Source: JACDBD01 sp050743385 (GTDB taxonomy: Bacteria; Actinomycetota; Acidimicrobiia; IMCC26256; JACDBD01). From it: a stretch of DNA of 25,166 nucleotides. The notes under the pieces were generated by a model. The model was not told the DNA's origin. It did no database searches and saw nothing but the letters and a program-made list of their open reading frames with translations. The DNA lies in the NCBI GenBank assembly GCA_050743385.1, contig JBOGFJ010000170.1, positions 1-25,166 on the forward strand, written 5' to 3'. The translations under genes and the position numbers were made by a program. Position 1 is the first letter of the stretch. Each line of letters starts with the position of its first letter. Shown in pieces: positions 1 through 8,400 of this stretch.

Positions 1-29
1 GCTCCGGGCCGCCCTTCCTACCGCCAGGA

Positions 30-73
30 GCGTGCGGGAGCGGCGAGCGCAGCGAGCGCGACCAGAAGAGTCA
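30..73. repeat. Truncated copy A of the 100-bp repeat
   Basis: These 44 bp are identical to the last 44 bp of copy B (130-173), exactly 100 bp away, so A and B sit in tandem. The copy includes the internal direct repeat gcgagcgc-a-gcgagcgc. It ends with tca (71-73), as the other copies do, but no gene ending there was recognised. Bases 1-29 show no recognisable feature. Confidence 0.85.
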
Positions 74-173
74 GGAGCTGCCATCCACCGGTGAGGGGGC
101 GGGCTCTGCCCGTCCCCGGGCTGTCAGGCGCGTGCGGGAGCGGCGAGCGCAGCGAGCGCGACCAGAAGAGTCA
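74..173. repeat. Copy B of the 100-bp repeat, ending at the zinc-ribbon stop codon
   Basis: This copy matches copy C (427-526) at roughly 92 of 100 positions. It holds a hairpin at 95-104/108-117 with a 3-nt loop and one imperfect pair. Its last three bases are the complement of the TGA stop of the minus-strand gene at 171-341, so the repeat forms the immediate 3' region of that gene. It could be a terminator or processing element, or a dispersed intergenic repeat. Confidence 0.85.
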
Positions 174-341
174 GCCGCGAGCCCGAGCCAGGTCGAGCAC
201 GTCGGTCAGGCCAACCGGGCCCTCGACCGTCTCCCACACCTGGGTCTCGCAACGACCGCAGCGTCGGAATCTCACGTCGGCGCTTCCGATCCGCATCCGG
301 ATCTCGACGAGCGCGCTGTTCGTGCAAGTGGTGCAACGCAT
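171..341 (-). CDS. Small zinc-ribbon protein (56 aa)
   Basis: This short gene starts at ATG 341 and ends at TGA 171. Two CxxC pairs are visible, C3-x-x-C6 near the N-terminus and C28-x-x-C31, a spacing typical of a treble-clef or zinc-ribbon knuckle. Between them lies a strand-rich stretch containing EIRMRIGSADVRFRR. There is no signal peptide or membrane segment, so the protein should be cytoplasmic. A good Shine-Dalgarno, AGGGGAGG, lies about 6 nt upstream of the ATG and supports this start. The function is unknown; small ribbon proteins often bind nucleic acid or a protein partner, but nothing here shows which. The gene is followed at its stop codon by repeat copy B. The frame is only 57 codons, so automated callers may miss it. 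Confidence 0.72.
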   Translation of the reverse strand: MRCTTCTNSALVEIRMRIGSADVRFRRCGRCETQVWETVEGPVGLTDVLDLARARG

Positions 342-426
342 GGTCCGCCTCCCCTGAACGCCTTACCGCCAGGATGATCAACGGCATTCAGGCCGCCGAA
401 CTTGAGCGCGGTTCGGCTCGGGAGCA

Positions 427-526
427 GGAGCTGCCATCCACCGGTGAGGGGGCGGGCCGTGCCCGCCCCCGGGCTGTCGGGCGCGTGCGGGAGCGGCGAG
501 CGCAGCGAGCGCGACCCAGAAAGTCA
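427..526. repeat. Copy C of the 100-bp repeat, ending at the CPBP gene stop codon
   Basis: This full-length copy aligns with 74-173. It contains a perfect inverted repeat at 448-457/461-470 (10 bp stem, 3-nt loop). The last three bases (524-526) are the complement of the TGA stop of the CPBP gene. No T-tract follows the hairpin on either strand, so a classical intrinsic terminator is not shown. Confidence 0.88.
448..470 (-). terminator. GC-rich hairpin inside repeat copy C
   Basis: A 10 bp perfect stem (gggggcgggc / gcccgccccc) with a 3-nt loop lies about 55 bp beyond the CPBP stop codon. It may stop or protect the transcript of the minus-strand gene. The lack of a U-tract keeps confidence low. 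Confidence 0.35.
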
Positions 527-1249
527 GTCGATGACGACGCCGAGCACGGTGAGGAGGTTGAAGCCGGCGTGGAGCATGATCGAGCGGGACAGGTCGCCGG
601 TCCGCACCGCGAGGTACCCGGACACGACCCCGAGCGTGAGGATGGCGGGTACGACGATCACCGACCCGACCTCGGGGTCGCCGAGCGGGTGGACTACGGC
701 GAACACCAGGGCAGACGCGAAGATGGCCCACGCCGGGGTCGTCCGGCGCATCAGCGCTCGGAGGAAGGCACCGCGGAAGAGCAGCTCCTCCGCGAGGGGG
801 GCGAGCACGACCACCGCGACCGCGAACAGCGCGAGGCCGGGACCCGACGCGTCCTCGAGGAGGTTGACGACCGTCTGCGACTCGTCGCGGTCGTAGAGCT
901 GGGCGACCGGATAGAGAGCGAGGGCGAGCGCGATCTGGAGGCCCACGCCCGCCGCCAGCCACCCGGCGTCCCGCGCGCGGACCACGAGGCCGAAGTCGCG
1001 GCGCAGGCTCGCCCGCCCCTTCGACCGCGACACGAGCGCGAGCACGCTCACCACGGCGGCCGTCTGCCCGACGATCGTGGCGAGGAGAACCCCGACGTCA
1101 TCGGCGACGTCGTCTTCGGGCACATCGAGTGCGGCGACCGCGAGTGCGCCCAGCACGACCGCTCCGATCAGGCCGGCGAGCCAGGCGAGGGCGACGTCCG
1201 GAATACCCCAGCGGACGCCGCCGGTTCGGGGGGTCGCCGGCTTGTCCAT
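524..1249 (-). CDS. CPBP family intramembrane metalloprotease
   Basis: This 241-aa multi-pass membrane protein carries the hallmarks of the CPBP (CAAX protease and bacteriocin-processing, Abi) family. These are the EExxxR motif (E154, E155, R159, in AEELLFRG), a second conserved site with H187 (FAVVHPLG), and HxxxN with H227 and N231. Hydrophobic stretches at about 17-42, 55-74, 97-118, 138-152, 173-190 and 196-215 suggest six or more helices. The family performs intramembrane proteolysis, but the substrate cannot be read from sequence. Start ATG 1249 is preceded by TACGTT (minus strand, 1263-1258) with only 8 nt between, so the mRNA may be nearly leaderless. The gene is divergent from ftsH and ends exactly at repeat copy C. 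Confidence 0.9.
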   Translation of the reverse strand: MDKPATPRTGGVRWGIPDVALAWLAGLIGAVVLGALAVAALDVPEDDVADDVGVLLATIVGQTAAVVSVLALVSRSKGRASLRRDFGLVVRARDAGWLAAGVGLQIALALALYPVAQLYDRDESQTVVNLLEDASGPGLALFAVAVVVLAPLAEELLFRGAFLRALMRRTTPAWAIFASALVFAVVHPLGDPEVGSVIVVPAILTLGVVSGYLAVRTGDLSRSIMLHAGFNLLTVLGVVID

Positions 1250-1257
1250 CCCCGGTC

Positions 1258-1263
1258 AACGTA
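1258..1263 (-). promoter_or_regulatory. Candidate -10 element for the CPBP gene
   Basis: TACGTT on the minus strand lies 8 nt before the ATG at 1249. It fits the actinobacterial TANNNT -10 and would place the transcript start at or next to the start codon. No convincing -35 was seen. Confidence 0.4.
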
Positions 1264-1420
1264 TCGGAGCACCGGAAAGGGGGCGGAACGAGAATGTCCT
1301 CCGAAGTGACTGACCTTTCGGCCCGCCTCTTCGAAGGACGAAACGAACGTACCACGGGGCCCCCGGTGGGTCAAGGGCGGCCGGCGGAGCACGCGGGCCG
1401 TCCGGCCCTGCTTCGGGCCG

Positions 1421-1426
1421 TACGAT
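1421..1426 (+). promoter_or_regulatory. Candidate -10 element for ftsH
   Basis: TACGAT lies 7 nt before ATG 1434. An alternative ATG at 1425 overlaps this hexamer, so a transcript made from it would exclude 1425 and favour 1434. A small inverted repeat (ggccc/gggcc, about 1404-1419) lies just upstream. Confidence 0.42.
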
Positions 1427-1433
1427 GGCGGTG

Positions 1434-3485
1434 ATGGGCAAGCCTCCCTCGGACATGCCGCCCGACCGCCCGCAACGCGGTGGGCCCCCGCGCCCCGGCC
1501 CGCAGCGGCCCGGGACCGGCGGACCGACCTCCTCGTCCTGGACGCGATGGGCGCCGTGGATCCTGATCGCGGTGCTCGTCGGCGGTTTCCTGCTGCTCAA
1601 CGTCGCCGACGGAGGCTCCGACAGAGTCGACCTCACGTACTCGGAGGTGCGCGAAGCCGTCCGTGACGACCAGGTCGACAGCATCGAGTACGACCCCTCG
1701 AACGGCAACATCACGGGCCAGTTCACCAAGCCACGCGACGGCAAGGACGAGTTCTCGAGCTCGGGCCCCAACGACGACTTCCAGGAGCGCGACCTCCAGC
1801 TGTTCCGTGAGCACGACGTCGACGTGAAATACAAGCGCGAGGGCGAGAACTTCTTCGGTCAGCTGCTCATCTGGTTGCTTCCGATCGGACTGATCGTGTT
1901 GCTGTTCGTGTGGATCAGTCGCCGGCAGGCAGGCCAGATGGGCGCGGTGATGAACATCGGGCGCAGCCGGGCCAAGGTGTATTCCACCGAGAAGCCCAAG
2001 ACGACGTTCGCTGACGTCGCCGGCTACGGGCCCGTGAAGGCCGAGATCGCCGAGGTCGTCGATTTCCTCAAGAACCCGGGCAAGTTCAAGGAGATCGGCG
2101 CCAAGATCCCGAAGGGCGTGCTCCTGGTCGGTCCACCGGGAACCGGGAAGACGCTCATCGCTCGTGCGGTCGCCGGCGAGGCGGGCGTGCCGTTCGTGTC
2201 GGTGACGGGTTCCGATTTCATGGAGATGTTCGTCGGTGTCGGCGCAGCCCGTGTACGCGACCTGTTCCAGACGGCTCGGAAGCAGGCTCCCGCGATCATC
2301 TTCGTCGACGAGGTCGACTCCATCGGTCGCAAGCGCGGCGCCGGGCTCGGCGGCGGGCACGACGAGCGCGAGCAGACGCTCAACCAGATGCTCGCCGAGA
2401 TGGACGGCTTCGAGGCGACCGAGGGCATCGTGATGATGGCCGCGACCAACCGGCCCGATGTGCTCGACCCCGCGCTGCTGCGCCCGGGTCGCTTCGACCG
2501 TCAGATCATGGTCCCGCTCCCCACCCAGGAGGAGCGGGTCGCCATCCTCAGGGTGCACTTCCGCGACAAGAAGATCGACGACGACGTGGACATCAACGTC
2601 ATTGCCCGCGGCACACCCGGCATGAGCGGGGCCGACCTCGCCAACCTCGTGAACGAGGCCGCGCTGTTCGCGGTGCGGCGCGGTCAGCACGCCATCCACG
2701 GCGAAGACTTCGACGCCGCTCGCGACCGCGTCCTCATGGGTCTCAAGCGCGAGTCGATGGCGCTGTCGGAGGAGGAGAAGGAGGTGGTCGCCTACCACGA
2801 GGGCGGCCACGCGGTGCTCGCGTACGTGCTCGAGCACGCGGATCCCGTACACAAGGTGACCATCCTCCCGACGGGCATGGCGCTGGGCGTCACCCAGCAG
2901 CTGCCTCTCGAGGAGAAGCACATCTACAAGCAGGACTACATCGCCGATTCGCTCGTCGTGCGGCTCGGAGGCCGCATCGCCGAGGAGCTCGTGTACGGCC
3001 ATATCTCGACCGGCGCCGAGAACGACCTCGTCGGCTGCACCCAGCTCGCCCGCAAGATGGTGAGGGAGTGGGGCATGTCCGACCGCATCGGGCCAATGGC
3101 GTGGGGCTCGCAGGGCGCGGTCTTCCTCGGCGAGGATCTCGTGCACACGCGCGACTACTCCGACGACACCGCACGCGTGATCGACGAGGAGGTCGAGAAG
3201 ATCCTGCGCGACGAGGAGGATCGCGCCCGCAAGGTGTTGGGCGAGTACCGCCCCGGACTCGAGGCGGTCGCCCGCGCACTGCTCGAACACGAGACCCTCG
3301 ACGGAGAAGAGGTGGCCCGGCTCGTCGACGAGGCCGCCGGGCACCACGTCGGCGGTCCGCGGAAGACGACAAGAGCCGACGGCACCGAGGCCGAGGTCGA
3401 GGCGCCCGTAGAGGGCGACTCGCTCGGTGACGTGGTCGAGGGTGTCGGCGGCATCACCACCGAGCCCGAACCCGCGCGCGACTGA
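1434..3485 (+). CDS. ftsH: ATP-dependent zinc metalloprotease FtsH
   Basis: FtsH is a membrane-anchored AAA+ protease that extracts and degrades membrane and short-lived cytosolic proteins as a hexamer. Counting from ATG 1434 (683 aa), there is a Pro-rich N-terminal tail, a first membrane helix (about 42-57), an extracytoplasmic domain, and a second helix (about 143-161). Then come Walker A GPPGTGKT (233-240), Walker B IIFVDE (288-293), and the second region of homology around ATNRPDVLDPALLRPGRFD. The zinc site is HEGGH (455-459), with D531 in the TGAEND segment as the likely third ligand. Length and domain order are normal and the gene looks intact. An in-frame ATG at 1425 is possible but overlaps the candidate -10. 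The gene is monocistronic and convergent with the thioredoxin-like gene, with a large hairpin between them. Confidence 0.97.
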   Translation: MGKPPSDMPPDRPQRGGPPRPGPQRPGTGGPTSSSWTRWAPWILIAVLVGGFLLLNVADGGSDRVDLTYSEVREAVRDDQVDSIEYDPSNGNITGQFTKPRDGKDEFSSSGPNDDFQERDLQLFREHDVDVKYKREGENFFGQLLIWLLPIGLIVLLFVWISRRQAGQMGAVMNIGRSRAKVYSTEKPKTTFADVAGYGPVKAEIAEVVDFLKNPGKFKEIGAKIPKGVLLVGPPGTGKTLIARAVAGEAGVPFVSVTGSDFMEMFVGVGAARVRDLFQTARKQAPAIIFVDEVDSIGRKRGAGLGGGHDEREQTLNQMLAEMDGFEATEGIVMMAATNRPDVLDPALLRPGRFDRQIMVPLPTQEERVAILRVHFRDKKIDDDVDINVIARGTPGMSGADLANLVNEAALFAVRRGQHAIHGEDFDAARDRVLMGLKRESMALSEEEKEVVAYHEGGHAVLAYVLEHADPVHKVTILPTGMALGVTQQLPLEEKHIYKQDYIADSLVVRLGGRIAEELVYGHISTGAENDLVGCTQLARKMVREWGMSDRIGPMAWGSQGAVFLGEDLVHTRDYSDDTARVIDEEVEKILRDEEDRARKVLGEYRPGLEAVARALLEHETLDGEEVARLVDEAAGHHVGGPRKTTRADGTEAEVEAPVEGDSLGDVVEGVGGITTEPEPARD

Positions 3486-3491
3486 CCGTTC

Positions 3492-3532
3492 TGGCGTCAG
3501 GAACCGGCGCGACACGCCGTTTGCTGACGCCA
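3492..3532. terminator. Long hairpin between convergent ftsH and the thioredoxin-like gene
   Basis: A perfect 9-bp outer stem (tggcgtcag 3492-3500 with ctgacgcca 3524-3532) encloses a second 5-bp stem (3505-3509 with 3515-3519) and a 5-nt loop. The two stems are nearly continuous. It lies 7 bp after the ftsH stop and 18 bp from the opposing stop, so it can serve both transcripts. No U-tract follows on either strand. On the plus strand the next bases are aaaa. Confidence 0.6.
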
Positions 3533-3549
3533 AAACACGCTGAGCGCCC

Positions 3550-4002
3550 CTACTCGAGCCTTCCGAGGTCGGGCTCGGGGGTCGAGCCGGGGGCGCGGGC
3601 TTCGGCGACCGCGGCCCAGAGGTCGGTGGCGGTGACCGAACCGACGAAGGCGGCCCGTACGACGCCCTCGGCGTCGGCGACGAGCGTGGTGGGGATCCCA
3701 GAGATCTCGTAACGGCGATGCAGGTCGGGCTGGGCGTGGAACTCGATGTCGCAGGCGACGACCGAGGGCGAGTCGAGCACCGCCAGCTTCCGGGCCAGAC
3801 CGGCGCACGAGTCGCAGGTCGTCGACGAGAACAGCGCCACCAGCCACGGAGCCTGGGAGCGCGGGAAATCGGCGCGGTCGAGCTGACGCGGCACCGGGTA
3901 CACGTCGCGCACCGGGGGCGCCGGGCGTCGGCGCTGGAGGAGCCAGGCCACCACCAGCGCGGCGGCGATCAACGCGGCGGCGAGGACGAGGCGCGCCGTC
4001 AC
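3550..4002 (-). CDS. Membrane-anchored thioredoxin-like protein
   Basis: This 150-aa protein has an N-terminal membrane helix (about 4-22) and a thioredoxin fold. The redox motif is C63-D-S-C66 after the strand WLVALFSS, and the usual cis-proline is P104 in SGIPTTLVAD. The anchor places the redox domain outside the cytoplasmic membrane, where it could reduce or form disulfides. It starts at GTG 4002, 9 bp after the stop of the DUF5719-like gene, so it is the last gene of a three-gene operon. Its neighbour's extracytoplasmic part has exactly two cysteines, which makes that protein a candidate partner (inference). A role in cytochrome c maturation is possible, but no ccs or ccd genes are nearby. 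Confidence 0.85.
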   Translation of the reverse strand: MTARLVLAAALIAAALVVAWLLQRRRPAPPVRDVYPVPRQLDRADFPRSQAPWLVALFSSTTCDSCAGLARKLAVLDSPSVVACDIEFHAQPDLHRRYEISGIPTTLVADAEGVVRAAFVGSVTATDLWAAVAEARAPGSTPEPDLGRLE

Positions 4003-4011
4003 CGAGGCCGC

Positions 4012-5499
4012 CTACCGTCCCGGAACTCCGGCATCGAGCGACCCTCCCGATTCCGTGACCAGCAGGCGCTCGGCGATCACCGGGCCGTCGGCCCGCACGA
4101 GCAGCACCTGATCGGCTCCGATCTCGAGCTCCTCGAGGTCGAAGGAGCCCCGCTCCCCGGCGCCGAGCTCGAGCTCGGGCGGGCTCGGGGACTCGCCGTC
4201 GTCTGACCCGTACACCGACAGCGACGCGGTAACCGGACGCGGGCCGGGGTTGACCACGGAGACGATCGCGTCTGCGTCGAGACCGGCTGCGCCCGCGAAC
4301 GCCCATCGCCGGGCAGCCTCGGGGGCACCGGAGTCGAGCGCGAGCCCGCCGGCACCGTCGCCCGCCAGCGTCAGCAGCTCATCGACGACGACGGGCTCGG
4401 CACCCGTCGCCTGCACGTCGACGGCATAGGCCGCGCCGGCGGGGGCGAGGCCGCCGACGTCGACGACGGCCACAGACCGGGCCGGCACCGGAACCGTCTC
4501 CGGTTCGATGCGTTCACCGTCGTCGACATCGACGCGCACCTCGACCTCCGAACCGTTCTCACCGAAGTTCGCCACGCTCACGGTGTGCGCACCCGGGGCG
4601 TTCACCGAGCCGTAGGGAAGCGTCCACGTGTCTGACGGCCCGGCGGCGCCGAGGGACAGCCCGAATCCCGCCGCGATCTCGCTGCCGTCGCTGGCGAGCG
4701 ACTGCTCGGCGACGACGCGCCCCGTTCGGGCTCGCACCGCCGTCGCCACCTGCACCTGGCGCTGCACCAGGGCGTGCACTGGCACCGACACCCGCGACCC
4801 GCGTGGCACGATCAGCGCTTCGGCACCGTCAGGCGTCTGCACGCCGGTGTCGGTGAGGAACATCAGGTCGACGATGGCATCGTCGCCGAACGGATTGAAC
4901 AGGTTCAGCATGAGCTCCGTTCCCCGAACGGTGGTGCCGCTGGCGAAGAACCACTCCGGCGCGGCCCCGCGCGCGCACGGTCCGACCGCGAACCCACCGT
5001 CGCCGACGACCGCATGCTCGACCACGACCTCACCGCCGAACGCCTCGACCATGACCCCGGGGCCGGCGATGTTGCCGTCGGCCAGGAGCGCCTCCTGCTC
5101 GTCGGTCAGCTCGGCGAGCTCGACCTCCACCTGACCGCGGGCGGGGACGTCGACGCGCTCGCGCGCGGGTTCATCGTCGCCGTCGAAGACGGTCACGACC
5201 GCCGCCGCGTCCTCGCCACCGAGATTGGCCACGAGCAGGGTCTCGTCGGCACGCCCGCCCGCGGTCCCCTCGGGGCAGTACCACGAGACCGACAGTGCAT
5301 CCGCTCTCGGGATGGCGGGCGCGTCCCTGCCGCCACCCGCCGCACTCGCGTCCCGGTCGGGTTCGGTCCCGTCGAACACCACCGCCGCGGCCATCGCCGC
5401 CACCACCACGATGATGATCGGCGCGCGCGGGACCCACCTCCGCGCGCTACCGAGCCGGGACCGACGGGGCTCGTACCCAGGATCGCTCACCGTCGCCAT
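4012..5499 (-). CDS. DUF5719-like secreted or anchored protein
   Basis: This 495-aa protein has a short basic N-terminus, one membrane helix (about 27-43) and a long beta-rich extracytoplasmic region. Features recalled from the actinobacterial DUF5719 family are the motif SWYCPEG (W73, C75, P76) and a second cysteine C175 just before PEWFFASG. These are the only two cysteines, so a C75-C175 disulfide is plausible. Repeated segments of the type 'vanfGeng' resemble successive Ig-like or beta-sandwich modules. Biochemical function is unknown. Two starts are possible: ATG 5499 (chosen; 13 bp overlap with the glycosyltransferase gene) and GTG 5490, which makes a 4-bp GTGA overlap with that gene's stop. 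Either way translation is coupled to the upstream glycosyltransferase. Confidence 0.78.
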   Translation of the reverse strand: MATVSDPGYEPRRSRLGSARRWVPRAPIIIVVVAAMAAAVVFDGTEPDRDASAAGGGRDAPAIPRADALSVSWYCPEGTAGGRADETLLVANLGGEDAAAVVTVFDGDDEPARERVDVPARGQVEVELAELTDEQEALLADGNIAGPGVMVEAFGGEVVVEHAVVGDGGFAVGPCARGAAPEWFFASGTTVRGTELMLNLFNPFGDDAIVDLMFLTDTGVQTPDGAEALIVPRGSRVSVPVHALVQRQVQVATAVRARTGRVVAEQSLASDGSEIAAGFGLSLGAAGPSDTWTLPYGSVNAPGAHTVSVANFGENGSEVEVRVDVDDGERIEPETVPVPARSVAVVDVGGLAPAGAAYAVDVQATGAEPVVVDELLTLAGDGAGGLALDSGAPEAARRWAFAGAAGLDADAIVSVVNPGPRPVTASLSVYGSDDGESPSPPELELGAGERGSFDLEELEIGADQVLLVRADGPVIAERLLVTESGGSLDAGVPGR

Positions 5500-8400
5500 T
5501 CCCGGTCGTAGCGGCCGTGCCACCACCACACCACGGCGAAGATCACCCACAGCGCCGCTCCCATAGCGAGCTCGACGTAGCGGCGCATCTGACCCTCGTA
5601 CCTGATCGACACCGATCCGCGCTCGGGCAGGACATACCCGTTCGTCAGCCCGAACGGCTCCACCTGCTCGAGCGTCTCGCCGCTGGCCCGCGCCTCCCAC
5701 TCGGTGTCGTAGGCCTCGCTCCAGAGCACGGTCCCCGGGCCCGTGGGAGACGAGTCGGTGACCGCGCCCGACAACGGCTCGGCGTCGGCGAGCTCGGTGC
5801 GCAGCGCCGCCCGCAAGGGGTCCCGCGAGTCGAGCGGGAGGTCGGACGCGGCTTCGTCGTCGACGAGGGCACGCGTCGCGGCCCAGGCCGTGTTCTCGTA
5901 GAGGGCGATGCCGGGATCGGTGCCCAGACGCAGGAGATCGGTCTGGTCGTCGAGGCCGGAGGTCACCGCGGCGGGTGGGAACGCGACCGTCTCCGCCCTC
6001 GGCCCCGATCGGTTGGGCACGGCGATGTACCGCACCCCCATCGGGGCGACGAGATGACCCAGTCGGTTCGTCTGCTGCTCTCCCACGAGATCGACGGATT
6101 CGCCGACGATGCGATCGGCGTCGCCCGCCGGGGCGCGATACAGCTCGAGGCCGTCACCGGGGCCGTCGCGTGTGAGCACATAGCCGACTCCGTCGGCGGT
6201 CACGAACGGGTCTAGCGGGAGCACGGTGGGATCGCCGACCCAGAGCACGCGGAAGCTGCCATCGGCGCGCTCGGCGCGCAGGAAGCCGAGGGCCTGATCC
6301 CAGTCGCGGCTGGGGGCATGCCAGCGACCGTCGGCCGAGTCGGCGGCGAAGCCAACCACGGCGAGCACGACGCCCAGGCCCGCGATCGCGACCACGGGTT
6401 GGCGCCACCCGAACCCGTACCGGCGCAGCTCACCGTCGAGGAGGGCGGCGGCGCCGAGCCCGACGGCGAGCGCGATGCCGAGCGCAGCCAACGACAGGCC
6501 CGCTTCCGGTGCGAGCACCGAGCTGTCGGGCGCAAAGCGCGCCGGCAGCCAGACGGCGGCGAACCCCGCCAGCGCCATCATCCATGCCCGCCCGGCCCAG
6601 GCCAGCCGGCGTCCGGTGGCAAGGGCGAGCGCGAGCACGGCCGCGGCCAGGAGACCCCATCCCGTCCAGGCGGCGCCGCTGGGGCCGCTCTGGAATCGCA
6701 GCACCTCCGCGAGGCCCAGCTCGGGTCGGAAGGCGAAGCCCATCGCGGCCCGGTCGGCCCCGGGGAGCTCGAGCGGCCAGGGGAACAGCAGGACGAGTGC
6801 GCCCACCGAGGCGACGGCAGCGACCGCGACCATCCGCAGCCCGAGGAGCACACCCCCCACCAGGGGCGATGCGAGGAGCACGGCGACGGCGGCCGCCAGC
6901 AGCCACAGGGGCGTCGGACCGAAGAACGCAGTTGCCACCGCGGTCATGGCGGCCAAGCCGAGGTACAGGCGGATCTGCGACGCAAGGCGTCGGTCACCGC
7001 CGGCCGCACGCACGACCATGGCCACCAGGAACGGGCCGAGCGCATACAGCACCAACGGACCGAGGCGGCCGGTCGCGATCGCGTTCCGCGGCACCGGATT
7101 CAGCACGTAGGCGAGGGCGGCGACGGCCGCAGGCGTCGGCCTCCCGACGTGCGGGCGGGCGAAGCGGTACGCGCCGATCGCACCGATCGGGACGGCGCCC
7201 ACGACGAGGATGGTGCGGGCGAGCCCCACCGCGCCCAAGAAGGGTGTCGCCAGCGCGGCCATGAGCACGAACGCGGGCGGCGCGGCCGCCGCCGATCCGA
7301 CGCCCGTGAAGCGCCATCCGGACGCGTAGGCGTCGAGCAGATCGAACATCCCGGGCCAGCGCGCCAGTGTGCCGACCGCCGGGACACCCCCGAAGATGAG
7401 ATCGCGCGAGCCCACGAGAAACAGGAGCGCGACCGCCACGCACGCGAGCGCGACCGGTTGACGCGCACCCGTCGACGCGACGTCGACAGCCGTGCGTCCC
7501 GCCTCACCGAGCGTCCGGAGGCGCTCGTCGGTATGGAGATGGTGGGAGAGGTACGAGCGCAGCTGTGCGCTGCCGCGTACTTGGAGCTCGCGCAGCTCAC
7601 TGTCGTGGATACGGCGGCGCGCCTGCACCTTCCGGCGGCGGCGGCGGACCGCACCGAAGCGGCGCAGGTTCGACCACCAGCCACCCAGCGCAGCCCGGGC
7701 GCGGCCTCGCCGGCGAATGACGATCGAGAGTCCGGCCTCCCCCACCGCCAGCACGAGACCCACCGGAACCACGCGCACGAGGGACCACGAGGAGTAGCAG
7801 GTGAGCACGGTACGGACCCGGTTGCGGGCGGCGGCGCGGACCATGGGTCGGTCCTCCCGGCCCCGCTCGGAGGTGGCCTGACGGTGGCGCACCCGCGCGT
7901 CGGGGGCGACCAGCACGCGCGCGCCCGCGAGCCGCGCACGCCAACACAGCTCGAGGTCCTCGGCACCGGGATAGGCCCCGGCATCGAAGCCTCCGAGCTC
8001 GCGGAACAGGTCGGCCCGCAGGAGCATGGTGGCGCTCGACACGTAGAACACGTCGCGCACCGCGTCGTGCTGTTCCTGGTCGAGCTCACCAGGCTCGATT
8101 CCGGTATGCGCCGCGCCGTAGCGATCGATCGCCCGGCCGACCTCGAGGAGGACCTGCGGGTCGTCGGCGGTGACGAGCTTGGGCCCGACGATGCCGGCGT
8201 TCGAGCGGTACGCCTCCTCGATCAAGAGCCGCACCGCGCTGGGATCGAGCGCGACGTCGTCGTGGCACACGAGGAGGAAGGGCACTCCGACGAGCGCCTC
8301 GAACGCCTCGTTGGCGGCGGCGCCGAAGCCGGCGTCGGCAGGTACTCGGCGCACGACGGCGTCGGGGAGCACGGCCTCGATCCGGCTGGTCGGGTCGACG

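Noticed and set aside
30..526. CRISPR array
   Set aside because: There are only two full repeat copies and one truncated copy, 100 bp long, with a gene rather than short spacers between them.
374..1309. 311-aa plus-strand frame opposite the CPBP gene
   Set aside because: It passes through repeat copy C and is Arg/Glu/His-rich. The CPBP motifs lie on the minus strand.
1371..3533. 720-aa open frame antisense to ftsH
   Set aside because: It mirrors an intact ftsH and is low-complexity Arg/Ala/Val/Asp/His-rich translation with no recognised motif. This is the usual GC-rich antisense shadow.
5500..5700. N-terminal extension of the DUF5719-like gene to an upstream ATG at 5700
   Set aside because: It would overlap the glycosyltransferase gene by over 200 bp and adds Arg-rich shadow sequence before the membrane helix.
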